DNA of 64,000 nucleotides from JAGXTF01 sp044224315 (GCA_044224315.1 JBGAKR010000001.1:930001-994000), one strand, 5' to 3'. Positions 16,942-25,960 are shown, numbered from the stretch's first letter. Numbers and translations are program-made. Notes: a model not told the origin generated them from the sequence alone.

Positions 16942-17841
16942 CTAGAACCCAAAAACCCTTCGGCTCATAGTAAATGCACCGATAACCCCATACCCACCTG
17001 TGATATTGCCCTGAATAAAACCAGGCAATTGCGAAATACTCTGCTGCTGCCACAGATGCGCATTGCGGGTGTTGTAGTATTCATAGAGGCTTTTGTTCAT
17101 GTTCTCGAGATATACCTGAATATATTCCGTTCTTCCCTTTTTTCGTGTATACAAATTTTCGGTGGTATAGAATTTTAATTCCAAGGTAGTTCCGTTGAAA
17201 GTAGCATCCGAAAATAATATTTCGCGTGAGGTATAATTATTAAAATTATTCTGAATAAAAGGCAGCTCAGAGCCCGCTATAGATATAACTTCGGCTTTAT
17301 ATACACTATCTCTGATTTTATTATTGGCATCAAAAATATAGGCATAATAATAACGCTTTATATAAATTCTGTAAAAATTATCATCTATCGCGCTATCGGT
17401 AAATTTTAATTTAAAATTAAAGGCAGGACCCACACCCGGAACCAATTCCGTAACTGTATCCACCTTAATAATTTGTACTTTGGACGGAACCCTTTCCCGT
17501 ACTTCAAATAAATTCACACCATCGGATGCTTTTACCCTAAAACTATCACGTGGAAATAATTTAAAACCAGGCAATTTATAATTACCTCCGCCCTGTGCAG
17601 TCATGGCACCCAGCAGTATTCCGTTTCTGTAAACCGCAATATCACCCGCATTTTCATCACTTACTTTTTCGGTAATATCGGCTGCATGGCTGAAATGCGA
17701 AACCAGGTCACTATCCGGTTGAATGAACATGTGATAAACCGGCAATGGGGGCATTTTCCCACTGGGTTTTAATGGATAATCCTTCACACAGGACGTTAAA
17801 CCCAAAATTAAAATAACATATATAAAATTATATAATTTCAT
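16942..17841 (-). CDS. DUF4249-family lipoprotein, partner of TonB receptor
   Basis: The 299-residue protein starts with a lipoprotein signal (LILGLTSC, lipobox Cys18). The rest is beta-rich and ends with the DUF4249 closing phrase (GYGVIGAFTMSRRVFGF). DUF4249 genes regularly follow TonB-dependent receptors in Bacteroidota, and here the ATG overlaps the receptor region by one base. The protein probably sits on the outer membrane and captures ligand or caps the receptor, as SusD does for SusC, although the fold differs. The ligand is not known. No sugar-degrading enzyme or metal-sensing gene adjoins, so the nutrient cannot be guessed. Confidence 0.8.
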   Translation of the reverse strand: MKLYNFIYVILILGLTSCVKDYPLKPSGKMPPLPVYHMFIQPDSDLVSHFSHAADITEKVSDENAGDIAVYRNGILLGAMTAQGGGNYKLPGFKLFPRDSFRVKASDGVNLFEVRERVPSKVQIIKVDTVTELVPGVGPAFNFKLKFTDSAIDDNFYRIYIKRYYYAYIFDANNKIRDSVYKAEVISIAGSELPFIQNNFNNYTSREILFSDATFNGTTLELKFYTTENLYTRKKGRTEYIQVYLENMNKSLYEYYNTRNAHLWQQQSISQLPGFIQGNITGGYGVIGAFTMSRRVFGF

Positions 17842-20483
17842 TAAAAACTAATTTTATAACTGATATTGGGTAAAATTGGAAGCAGGCTCACCTGTGAAAG
17901 GGTGCGATTGCCGTTCTGGTCGTAAGAAAGATTCACGTAGAACGGGTTTCGGCGGTTATAGGTATTAAATAATCCCAACGACCAAGTACGGGTATATGCA
18001 TTGCGTTTTTTCTCAAAATTAAATGCAAAATCCAGGCGATGATTATCGCGGGTACGTGTATTATTTCGGTCGCCATACACAAATATTTCCCGATACGGAT
18101 CATTTGGCGCTGGTGAAAAGTAATGGCCAATGGGAGTAGTAATGGCAAAGCCCGAGCTATATATCCAGGATATTGCCAAATCTACATGGTCATTGATTTT
18201 ATACACCGAGGCAACATATATACTATGCCTGCGATCATAGCGCGCGGGAAATTCTTTTCCTCCATTTAATTCAGGGAAAATATGCAGATTTTTCATCCAC
18301 GTGTAGCTAATCCATCCGGTTAATCGGCCTTTGGTTTTCTCCAGCATACTTTCCCAACCGTAGGCCCGGCCGCTTCCCGGTGTTACAGCATCTTCCCAGT
18401 TTACAGCTGAAGTTATATAGCCTGCATTATTTTTATATTCTAATAAATAACTTTGTTTTTTATAAAATATTTCTGAGCTGAATTGCCATATTTTTTTTTC
18501 GTGTGAAAACCCACTGGAAATCTGGTCGGCTTGGCTGGGTCCGAAACGGTTGGTACTGGGCACCCACAAATCGCTAGGCAAGCCCAAAGTAAGATTGGTA
18601 AGTTGATGAAAAAATTGCCGGGTGCGCATGGCCGACATTTTTACCCAGGTTTTTTTACCTGTTTTGTAACGCAAATTGATGCGGGGTTCTGGCAAGACAT
18701 AAACATCTTCCTGGTCTATTATAAACCACGCATTTCTCAAGCCGATGCTGTAATGCAGGTTTTTCAGCAATCTACCTGATAATTCGGCAAATGAAAATAT
18801 TTCAGGGGTATTCACCTGCGGATCGTTAAAAACCAATTCGGTTTTGTTACCACTTATATCGCTGCTTAAAGTGCGGTTTCCGGGAATAAATCTATGTTGG
18901 GTAATGCCACTGCCTATGTCCAGATTGGTTTTCTGGCTGATTTTGTAATTGAAAATAAACGAAGCTTCCAAATCTTTAATACCATTTTTTAATCGGTATT
19001 GCGTGTAATCATTCACTTCAGGAAGAGCATTATCTACATACGATTTTTGCAAACGATAACCCTGGCTAAATGAATAATCATAGCCGGTAAAATGGGCCTT
19101 TACCACCAGTCCGGTGCGCTTTCCTATATAATAGTTCCATTTTACACTGCCCAAAATATTGCCCCAAGAGGAGAGTTGTTGTTTGCGTTCGGTAAGTTTT
19201 AATTCACTATTTTCCGAGCTTGTTTTTTCATCAATTCCGCCCACATCGCGGCCTGTATAAAACGAGAGGGAAAGCCTGCTGCGATTGTTAAACCGATGGG
19301 TAATACGCGCATTAAAATCCCAAAAATAATACACATTATTTTGCAAAGAATCGTTGCTTAAAAATAATCGGCTGGCCGGATTTGCTAAAAAATCCACATA
19401 ACTGCGTCTGAATGCAAGTGTAAATGTGGTGCGGTTTTTAATTAATGGACCTTCCAGAAAAACTTTCGACGCCATTAATCCCAGGCTAAAAGTGCCTTTA
19501 ATTCTATATTCATTTCCTTCCTTGCTTTGCACATTTACCACACTGCTCAAACGGCCACCATAGCGCGAAGGGAAGCTACCCTTCATCAGGTTTGCCGACT
19601 TTACCATTTCATCATTAAATATACTAAAAATGCCATATAAATGGTAGCTGTTAAATACCGGAACATCGTCTAATAAAATCAGATTCTGATCTGAAGCACC
19701 GCCTCTGATGTATAAGCCCAGCATGCCTTCGCTGCCCCCCACTATGCCCGGATACAAACTCATCACCCTTAAAATATCAGGCTCACCCAAAAGGTGTGGA
19801 AGGCGTTTCATTTTGGTGCGGGTAATTCTGTAATGATCGGTTTGGCCATGCGAAATGGTTTGGTTTGAATTATCCCCCGCATCGGCATGTATTTCAGCCT
19901 CGGGAAGCAAGCCCGGCTCTAATTCTGGTTCGTAATGCAAAAAATAATCACGGTCACCCATTAATGTGTCCGTGATGGTTTTAAAACCCGGGTAACTGAT
20001 TACAAGAAAATTGGTATCGGGCAATAAAAATAGGGTAAAAAAACCCGCATCGGTGGTAAAAACCGAAACCCCACTTTTCTTATTTCGCACCTCAGCATAG
20101 CCAATAAATTCGCCCGAGGTTTTTTGGGTAACCCGGCCGCTGGCAATAAATTTTTTTTGCACCACAGGTACTACTGCTTTTTTCAGAATTATTTGGGTAC
20201 CACTAACCGTATAAGTAAGGCCGTTTTGTGATAAAAAATCGGTTAAAACCTGCCTGGCACGGAGATTTGCATATTTAAAAGTAAAGCGTTTTCCCTGGGG
20301 TACCAAGCTTGCATCGTATTGAAAAAAATAGCCCGTTTGTTTTTCAAACCCTTCCATAACTTCATAAAAACTAAAATTATTGGCTTCAAAGCGTATAAAT
20401 GCGTTCAATCCCGGTTGTTGGGCTTTGAGATTGAAAGCCAGAAGGCTGAAAAACATGCCAATATAAAATTTTCTGCGCTGCAA
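17841..20483 (-). CDS. TonB-dependent outer membrane receptor with STN domain
   Basis: The 880-residue receptor has a signal peptide (start TTG at 20483, MQRRKFYIGMFFSLLAFNLKAQ; an internal ATG at 20456 is possible but loses the basic n-region). A secretin/TonB short N-terminal domain follows (about 35-85), then a carboxypeptidase-regulatory-like beta domain (about 113-195), a plug with the phrase GLYIRGGASDQNLILLDD, and a 22-strand-type beta-barrel to the C-terminal Phe. The STN domain usually contacts an anti-sigma factor. No sigma/anti-sigma pair is adjacent, so any signalling partner is elsewhere. It takes up a large nutrient through the outer membrane using TonB energy and is paired with the DUF4249 lipoprotein. 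Confidence 0.88.
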   Translation of the reverse strand: MQRRKFYIGMFFSLLAFNLKAQQPGLNAFIRFEANNFSFYEVMEGFEKQTGYFFQYDASLVPQGKRFTFKYANLRARQVLTDFLSQNGLTYTVSGTQIILKKAVVPVVQKKFIASGRVTQKTSGEFIGYAEVRNKKSGVSVFTTDAGFFTLFLLPDTNFLVISYPGFKTITDTLMGDRDYFLHYEPELEPGLLPEAEIHADAGDNSNQTISHGQTDHYRITRTKMKRLPHLLGEPDILRVMSLYPGIVGGSEGMLGLYIRGGASDQNLILLDDVPVFNSYHLYGIFSIFNDEMVKSANLMKGSFPSRYGGRLSSVVNVQSKEGNEYRIKGTFSLGLMASKVFLEGPLIKNRTTFTLAFRRSYVDFLANPASRLFLSNDSLQNNVYYFWDFNARITHRFNNRSRLSLSFYTGRDVGGIDEKTSSENSELKLTERKQQLSSWGNILGSVKWNYYIGKRTGLVVKAHFTGYDYSFSQGYRLQKSYVDNALPEVNDYTQYRLKNGIKDLEASFIFNYKISQKTNLDIGSGITQHRFIPGNRTLSSDISGNKTELVFNDPQVNTPEIFSFAELSGRLLKNLHYSIGLRNAWFIIDQEDVYVLPEPRINLRYKTGKKTWVKMSAMRTRQFFHQLTNLTLGLPSDLWVPSTNRFGPSQADQISSGFSHEKKIWQFSSEIFYKKQSYLLEYKNNAGYITSAVNWEDAVTPGSGRAYGWESMLEKTKGRLTGWISYTWMKNLHIFPELNGGKEFPARYDRRHSIYVASVYKINDHVDLAISWIYSSGFAITTPIGHYFSPAPNDPYREIFVYGDRNNTRTRDNHRLDFAFNFEKKRNAYTRTWSLGLFNTYNRRNPFYVNLSYDQNGNRTLSQVSLLPILPNISYKISF

Positions 20484-20542
20484 TTGAGGGTGTAAATCTA
20501 TGTATTATTGCCCGAATTTGATTGCCAAATCGGTAAGAGCAT

Positions 20543-20570
20543 AAAAAAAGCCCGATGAAACCGGGCTTTT
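20543..20570 (-). terminator. Terminator of the DUF4197 gene
   Basis: A 9-bp perfect stem (AAAAGCCCG 20546-20554, CGGGCTTTT 20562-20570, 7-base loop) is followed on the minus strand by a run of seven T. It lies between the DUF4197 gene and the TonB receptor, so the two are separate transcription units. Confidence 0.8.
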
Positions 20571-20587
20571 ATAGAGTGAATGGGGTT

Positions 20588-21328
20588 TTAGGGTGTTTTA
20601 TTCTGATCGGCATAACTGAATACTTTTCGCATAATTTCAGTAGTGCGTTTTGCCGGGTTGGCGCGAATGGCGTTTTCCTCTTTTTCGATTTCGGTAAACA
20701 ATCCAGCCGTTGCTTTTTCAGTAACATATTGATTCAAATCCGGATTGATGTCGTTGGTTAATCCCAACAATCCTTTATATTTATTAATATTGGTTACAAT
20801 TGGCTCCCAATATTGGGCAATTTGGACTTCATCCAGGGCGTTTTTAATTACGGGTTTAAATGCGCTATGCAGGGCTGTGGTAGTGGTTTTCTTAAGGTAA
20901 GTTGTAGCGGCACCGTCTCCGCCTTTTAATATTCCCATAGCATCACTGAAACTCATGCCCATAACAGCATCTTTAAATACAGGTACGGCTTTAGCCATTG
21001 CATTTTCAGCACCGTCATTCATTGCCTGCACGCATTTGTCGAGCTGGCCGCCAATTAGGGTATTGAGCACCATATTGCCACGGATTTTTGCCTCCAGATT
21101 TTTTACCTCGGGTGGCAACAAAATTTTAAGTGCTGCATTTTTAAAAAAAGCCCCACGTTGATTGAGATTGGTACTGCCCGATGTAACTCCGTTTACCAAT
21201 GCCTGTTTGAGGCCGGTAACCACTTCATCGTTGGTGGGAATCAAGGTTGCCTGGGCTACCTGGGTAAGCACATCACAGGATGTGAATACAACCGCCATGG
21301 CAGCTCCGATAATATAGGTTTTGTTCAT
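20588..21328 (-). CDS. DUF4197-family lipoprotein
   Basis: The 246-residue protein has a lipoprotein signal (MNKTYIIGAAMAVVFTSC, Cys18) followed by a helical domain with the DUF4197 pattern: GLKQAL near the start, LLPPEV, then FKDAVMGMSFSDAMGILKGG, ATTYLK and a C-terminal YADQ segment. The function of DUF4197 is unknown. The conserved aspartates and the ATTYLK block repeat across the family, and the protein should face the periplasm or the inside of the outer membrane. It is a single-gene unit with its own terminator. Confidence 0.85.
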   Translation of the reverse strand: MNKTYIIGAAMAVVFTSCDVLTQVAQATLIPTNDEVVTGLKQALVNGVTSGSTNLNQRGAFFKNAALKILLPPEVKNLEAKIRGNMVLNTLIGGQLDKCVQAMNDGAENAMAKAVPVFKDAVMGMSFSDAMGILKGGDGAATTYLKKTTTTALHSAFKPVIKNALDEVQIAQYWEPIVTNINKYKGLLGLTNDINPDLNQYVTEKATAGLFTEIEKEENAIRANPAKRTTEIMRKVFSYADQNKTP

Positions 21329-21388
21329 AGTTATACTTATGCTTTTTCAAAAATGATACCAAACAGCCTATTACGCAAATAATTGGGT

Positions 21389-22927
21389 TTATTCCTCGTA
21401 ATATCCGCCATCAAATTCTTCGTCATCCTCAATCCCTCCCGGATTCATAATTCCACCCAACAGGTCTTTAAATTCAAAAGCATTTTCGGCATCCGATTTC
21501 GAAATTCTGGAAACAGAAGCCAGACCATGGAGGATAAATTCCATCCAGGTATATAGCAATTCCTCTTGTTCTACAAATCCGATTTTGCGGGTAATTTTTT
21601 TCAATTCAGGCACCGAATCCAGGGCGTTTTTATAATCCTCGTTAGAATTATCTGTTTTTAATAACAGCATATTTCCCAAATTAAACCAGGCTTCAATATC
21701 ATTAAAAATATCTTTGCTGTTGGCTTTACCAGTTGTATTTTTTTTGTTTTGGGCTGGAAAATATTGTAAAAAAGTTTCGCGTATGCTTTGGTTTATGAGG
21801 CTCATAGCCACATTGTAGGGACCTTCCTGCTCACCTTCATACACCATTTCTATTTTCCCATTTATTGCCTGAATTGCATCGTATAAATCATTTACCCGCA
21901 ATAGGGTTTTTTTATCTCCACTTAAGAGCAATCTGCGTTCGGCACCAGCCACCACAGCTTCAAGAACTGATATACCCAAACGTGCAGAAACTCCGCTTTT
22001 TTGGTCTACAAATTCACTTTTCCGGGCCTGAAATGGAATATTTTCAATTAATTCAAAAAGCAGTTCCGGAATTTCAATATTGTTTTTTTCTTCTTCATAA
22101 ATTTTTGCCTCCTGGCGGGTAATTTGCATAGAAGTTTGCAAATCTTTGGGATAGTGGGTTAATATTTGGCTGCCAATGCGGTCTTTGAGTGGGGTAACAA
22201 TGCTGCCGCGGTTTGTATAGTCCTCGGGATTTGCCGTAAAAACAAACTGAATATCCAGGGGCATACGCAATTTAAATCCGCGTATTTGTATGTCGCCTTC
22301 CTGCAAAATATTGAACAAAGCTACCTGAATGCGGGCTTGCAAATCGGGCAATTCGTTGATTACAAAAATGCAGCGATTGCTGCGCGGCACCAGGCCAAAG
22401 TGTATGGCCCTTTCGTCGCTGTAACCTACTTTTAGGTTGGCGGCTTTGATGGGGTCCACATCGCCAATTAAATCGGCGACTGTTACATCGGGGGTTGCCA
22501 GTTTTTCAACGTACCTCTCAGATCGATGCATCCAATCTATGGGCGTGTGATCGCCTAATTCAGCAATCGTATTTATTGCATAAAAACCAAAGGGTATCAG
22601 CGGATCTTCGTTTAATTCCGAACCTTTTACAACGGGCACCCATTCATCCAGCAAATTTACCATCATTCGCGCTATGCGGGTTTTAGCCTGACCCCTGAGC
22701 CCCAGAAAATTAATATTATGGCCTGCAAGTATGGCGCGCTGCACGTCGGGAATTACAGAATTTTCATATCCTATGATTCCGGTAAAAATCTGTGTGTTCT
22801 GTTTAAGTGCATGAATCAGATTTTGCCGCAACTCCTGATGCATGCTTTTTGACTGGTAGCCACTGGCTTTTAATTCGCCCAGTGTATGTATATTGGGTTT
22901 GGTTGAAGTTTGTGAATTGGAAGGCAT
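21389..22927 (-). CDS. Mg-chelatase / MoxR-type AAA+ ATPase
   Basis: The 512-residue protein has a P-loop variant GLRGQAKTRIAR (about residues 77-88), a Walker B-like segment CIFVINELPDL and a sensor region FTANPEDYTNRGSI. This is the layout of the BchI/MoxR branch of AAA+ ATPases. Such ATPases remodel or insert cofactors into a partner that usually has a von Willebrand A domain, but no VWA gene adjoins here. The acidic C-terminal tail (EDDEEFDGGYYEE) is unusual. No signal peptide is present. The target is unknown. It is separated from the DUF4197 gene by 60 bases and could share its transcript. Confidence 0.85.
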   Translation of the reverse strand: MPSNSQTSTKPNIHTLGELKASGYQSKSMHQELRQNLIHALKQNTQIFTGIIGYENSVIPDVQRAILAGHNINFLGLRGQAKTRIARMMVNLLDEWVPVVKGSELNEDPLIPFGFYAINTIAELGDHTPIDWMHRSERYVEKLATPDVTVADLIGDVDPIKAANLKVGYSDERAIHFGLVPRSNRCIFVINELPDLQARIQVALFNILQEGDIQIRGFKLRMPLDIQFVFTANPEDYTNRGSIVTPLKDRIGSQILTHYPKDLQTSMQITRQEAKIYEEEKNNIEIPELLFELIENIPFQARKSEFVDQKSGVSARLGISVLEAVVAGAERRLLLSGDKKTLLRVNDLYDAIQAINGKIEMVYEGEQEGPYNVAMSLINQSIRETFLQYFPAQNKKNTTGKANSKDIFNDIEAWFNLGNMLLLKTDNSNEDYKNALDSVPELKKITRKIGFVEQEELLYTWMEFILHGLASVSRISKSDAENAFEFKDLLGGIMNPGGIEDDEEFDGGYYEE

Positions 22928-23069
22928 ATAAAATAGGATTACAAAGGTCGGTGAAATCCTTGCAGAATTTTCAAAATCATGGGTAAAATACCAATTGCTT
23001 TTGTACGCTTAGATTTTATTCAAACAATGATTGTAACAAAAGTCTCGTGCAGAGGTGAAATGAAAGTGC

Positions 23070-23077
23070 TAATTTTG
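23070..23077 (+). promoter_or_regulatory. -7 promoter box of the rhodanese-thioredoxin gene
   Basis: TAATTTTG matches TAnnTTTG exactly, 12 bases before the ATG at 23090. No -33 TTG was found at 17-23 bp upstream. Confidence 0.45.
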
Positions 23078-23089
23078 TGATTCTACAAA

Positions 23090-23827
23090 ATGAAAATCAG
23101 CATTACATTATCCTTACTCACCATTGCCCTTTTTTCGGGTTGTTCAAGCAATCAGGGTGCCGCCCAGGTAAAAACCGAAATACAAACCATACAGGCGGAT
23201 GAATTTGAGAAAAAAATTAAAGAAACCAACAATAAAACCCTGCTGGATGTTCGCACTGTGGGCGAATTTGAGGGGGGACACATCAAAGATGCAGTAAATA
23301 TTGATATCAACAGCGACGGTTTTGAAGCCGCTGTAGCCAAATTGGATACCGCCAAACCCGTGTATGTATACTGCTTATCGGGTGGCCGAAGCTTGCGCGC
23401 AGCCGAAGTTTTGCAAGGAATGGGATTTAAAACCATCTATAATTTAGATGGGGGTATAAGTGCCTGGAACGGAGCCGGGAAGCCCATTGAGAAAGGGAAA
23501 GCCGCACCGGCGAAAGGCATGTCCAAGCTTGAATTTGATAAATTAGTATTTCACCACGACACCCTGGTTTTGGTAGATTTTAATGCCGAATGGTGCGCAC
23601 CCTGCAAACAGATAAAAGCATACCTGCCCGAGCTGGAGAGAGAATATGCCGGTAAATTAATCATTGTAAAAATTGATTATGACGCCAACATGGATTTAGC
23701 CCGCGAAATTAAAGTTACCAGTGTGCCCTATTTGTTTTTGATAAAAGGGGGCATTCAAAAATGGGAGCATCCTGGGTTTGCGGATAAAGAAACCGTAAAA
23801 AAAGCCATTGCTGCTACCCAGATTTGA
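23090..23827 (+). CDS. Rhodanese-thioredoxin fusion lipoprotein
   Basis: The 245-residue protein has a lipoprotein signal (lipobox LFSGC, Cys18). A rhodanese domain follows at about 30-130, with active-site Cys95 in YCLSGGRS and the usual LLDVRT opening. A thioredoxin domain at about 140-245 has the redox motif WCAPC (Cys169, Cys172) and the cis-Pro in SVPYLF. The order rhodanese then thioredoxin in one lipid-anchored chain places a sulfur-transfer site beside a disulfide reductase in the periplasm. The thioredoxin half could reset the persulfide or a partner disulfide. The substrate is unknown. The coding end overlaps a long inverted repeat. Confidence 0.88.
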   Translation: MKISITLSLLTIALFSGCSSNQGAAQVKTEIQTIQADEFEKKIKETNNKTLLDVRTVGEFEGGHIKDAVNIDINSDGFEAAVAKLDTAKPVYVYCLSGGRSLRAAEVLQGMGFKTIYNLDGGISAWNGAGKPIEKGKAAPAKGMSKLEFDKLVFHHDTLVLVDFNAEWCAPCKQIKAYLPELEREYAGKLIIVKIDYDANMDLAREIKVTSVPYLFLIKGGIQKWEHPGFADKETVKKAIAATQI

Positions 23828-23855
23828 CAACTTTTTAAAAGTTGTCAAATCTGGG
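23817..23855 (+). terminator. 19-bp perfect inverted repeat over the stop codon, terminator-like
   Basis: Two 19-base arms (23817-23835 and 23837-23855) are perfect reverse complements separated by one base. The left arm contains the last codons and the TGA of the rhodanese-thioredoxin gene. The hairpin lacks a T tract on its 3' side, so it may act as an mRNA 3' stabiliser or a weak terminator rather than a classic Rho-independent one. Confidence 0.6.
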
Positions 23856-23878
23856 CGCACGCGCGTGCACGCGCGCGT
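23855..23878. other. 24-base alternating purine/pyrimidine GC tract
   Basis: Every position from 23855 to 23878 alternates purine and pyrimidine, almost all G/C, and the centre (GCGCGTGCACGCGC) is a perfect palindrome. Such tracts can adopt Z-DNA. It stands out from AT-rich flanks. Confidence 0.7.
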
Positions 23879-23965
23879 CAAGTGCATGCGCTGAGGAGCC
23901 GCGAAAATATGCAAAGCCCATATTCGAATGTGTCATAAGACATACAGCACTGTTTCAAAATCAAC

Positions 23966-23973
23966 TACCTTTG
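23966..23973 (+). promoter_or_regulatory. -7 promoter box of the ferritin-VIT gene
   Basis: TACCTTTG matches TAnnTTTG exactly, 10 bases before the ATG at 23984. It implies a very short leader. Confidence 0.5.
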
Positions 23974-23983
23974 ATACTTTACC

Positions 23984-25075
23984 ATGAAACCCCAAAAAGC
24001 CATACAAACTGAAATTGATGCTGCCTATTTGTATGGCCGCCTCGCTGATAATGAATCGGATCCAAATCTGGCTGCAGTTTTCAGACAAATGCAGGAAATT
24101 GAAAACGGTCATGCCCAGGCTTTTATTTCCAAAACCGGGGTGCAGGTTTCGGGTCCCTCGGGTAGGGCAGAAACACTTGATTTTATTGGTAAAATTCTGG
24201 GTTATGACTACGTTTTGGGTGTATTGATGGATACAGAAAAAAGTATATCAAACGCAGTAATTCAAACTAAAAAAAAGCATGCCATAGCACCCAGCAGTAC
24301 CGATACCAACCATGTAGCCATACTGCGCAACATACTCGATAGCGAGAATAAAATTGCCGGCAATAGCCTGGCCCGTTTTGAAAAACGCCATAGAAGTGTA
24401 GGTGGAAATGCCCTCAGAGCCGCAGTATTGGGTGGCAACGACGGATTAATTTCAAATTTTTCGCTGGTAATGGGGGTTGCAGGTGCAGCGGTGGGCCAAA
24501 GTGAAGTGCTGCTTACTGGAATTGCAGGTTTGCTGGCCGGTGCCCTGAGCATGGCTCTTGGTGAATGGATTTCGGTAAAAAGTTCGCAAGAATTATATGA
24601 AAATCAGATGGCCCTGGAAATGGAAGAACTTGAAACCAATCCCGAGGGAGAAAAAAAGGAAATTGCCTTGATTTATATGGCAAAAGGCATACCCGAAGCC
24701 CAGGCCCGGGAAATGGCGGATGCCATCATTTCCGACAAAAACAAAGCCCATGATTTGCTGGTGCGAGAAGAATTGGGCATTAACCCCGAAGAGCTTAAAG
24801 GATCGGCCATGGAAGCTGCCCTTTTCTCGTTTTTTTTGTTTGCCATTGGTGCTATTTTACCTGTATTACCCTTCTTTTTTGTTGGAGGGAATATGGCCAT
24901 CTTACTCAGTGCTGGAATAAGCACAGTGGGTTTATTTCTTATCGGCTCAGCCATTACCCTATTTACCGGTAAAAGTATATGGTATTCGGGTTTCAGGCAG
25001 GTAATTTTTGGTCTCATTGCTGCTGCAATATCATTTGGCATAGGAAAATTAATCGGGGTAAATATTGCCGGTTAA
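23984..25075 (+). CDS. Ferritin-like/VIT1 fusion metal transporter (MbfA-like)
   Basis: The 363-residue protein fuses an N-terminal ferritin-like/rubrerythrin domain (about 1-140) to a VIT1/CCC1-family transporter (about 145-363). The first domain shows iron-binding helices with EIDAAYLYGRLADNE and QEIENGHAQAF. The second shows LGGNDGLISNF, a cytosolic helix pair with KKEIALIYMAKGI, and five membrane segments. This is the Er-VIT or MbfA layout known from alphaproteobacteria, where it exports iron and protects from iron and peroxide stress. Here iron or manganese export across the inner membrane is inferred. No regulator gene is adjacent. It has its own promoter box. Confidence 0.88.
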   Translation: MKPQKAIQTEIDAAYLYGRLADNESDPNLAAVFRQMQEIENGHAQAFISKTGVQVSGPSGRAETLDFIGKILGYDYVLGVLMDTEKSISNAVIQTKKKHAIAPSSTDTNHVAILRNILDSENKIAGNSLARFEKRHRSVGGNALRAAVLGGNDGLISNFSLVMGVAGAAVGQSEVLLTGIAGLLAGALSMALGEWISVKSSQELYENQMALEMEELETNPEGEKKEIALIYMAKGIPEAQAREMADAIISDKNKAHDLLVREELGINPEELKGSAMEAALFSFFLFAIGAILPVLPFFFVGGNMAILLSAGISTVGLFLIGSAITLFTGKSIWYSGFRQVIFGLIAAAISFGIGKLIGVNIAG

Positions 25076-25147
25076 AAACTGCCAGCAACTGCTAGGTTTC
25101 TATTTTATCAAACACCCGTGATCCAAGGTAGCTAGGAAATTTCTGGT

Positions 25148-25155
25148 TACATTTG
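25148..25155 (+). promoter_or_regulatory. -7 promoter box of the methyltransferase gene
   Basis: TACATTTG matches TAnnTTTG exactly and ends 7 bases before the ATG at 25163. The transcript would be leaderless or nearly so. Confidence 0.5.
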
Positions 25156-25162
25156 CAATTCC

Positions 25163-25960
25163 ATGTACGAGTTCCACGGCGATAAGCGCAGGTATTTTGA
25201 TATGACTTTCAATGTCACCCGCGAGTTTATAATTCCTTTTCTTTCACGCAGCATGAACCTATCAAAACCCTTGCGCATTCTGGAAATTGGATGTGGCGAA
25301 GCAGGTGTGCTCAAGGCTTTCTGCGATATGGGGCATCAATGTTTTGGAATTGAATTGGAAGAAGGCAGGTTGGAATATGCAAGGCAATATATGGCTGCCG
25401 AACTTTCGGAAAACAAGGTGGGCTTTTTGAATAAAAATATTTACGATGTAGATGTTGAAAAAGACATTGGCCAGAAATTCGACCTGGTTATACTCAAGGA
25501 TGTAATTGAACATATCCCTGAGCAGGAAAAATTTATGCCCCAGTTGCACCGGTTTTTAAATCCGGGGGGGCGCGTATTTTTTGCTTTTCCACCTTGGTAT
25601 ATGCCATATGGAGGTCACCAACAGGTGCTGCATTCAAAATGGGCTTCTAAAATGCCGTACTATCATTTATTACCTGGCATTAGTTACAAATGGATGCTGA
25701 AATTACTAGGCACCAATGAGTCGGGGATAAAAACCATGTATGAAATTAAAAGTACTGGTATCACCATTGAAAGATTTCAGAGAATTTGCAGACGCAGCAA
25801 GCTAAAAATTACCGATCAGGAATATTATTTGTTTAACCCCATCTATAAATACAAATTCAATATCAAGCCGCGCAAACAGGCTAAATGGCTGACTTTCATA
25901 CCCTGGTTGCGCAATTTCTTCACTATGGGCGTGTATTTTTTAACCACTCCGGTAAAATAA
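25163..25960 (+). CDS. Class I SAM-dependent methyltransferase
   Basis: The 265-residue protein has the methyltransferase fold: motif I ILEIGCGEAGVLKAF at about 35-49, an acidic residue ending strand 2 (GIELEEGRLEYA), and a motif FDLVILKDVIEHIPEQEKF, the usual post-motif phrase of family Methyltransf_11/23. The C-terminal part is basic and aromatic (HSKWASKMPYYHLLPG, then KPRKQAKW). The layout resembles methyltransferases in polysaccharide biosynthesis loci, but no such locus adjoins, and the acceptor is unknown. There is no signal peptide, so it is probably cytosolic, perhaps membrane-associated by its C-terminus. It has a near-leaderless promoter. Confidence 0.85.
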   Translation: MYEFHGDKRRYFDMTFNVTREFIIPFLSRSMNLSKPLRILEIGCGEAGVLKAFCDMGHQCFGIELEEGRLEYARQYMAAELSENKVGFLNKNIYDVDVEKDIGQKFDLVILKDVIEHIPEQEKFMPQLHRFLNPGGRVFFAFPPWYMPYGGHQQVLHSKWASKMPYYHLLPGISYKWMLKLLGTNESGIKTMYEIKSTGITIERFQRICRRSKLKITDQEYYLFNPIYKYKFNIKPRKQAKWLTFIPWLRNFFTMGVYFLTTPVK

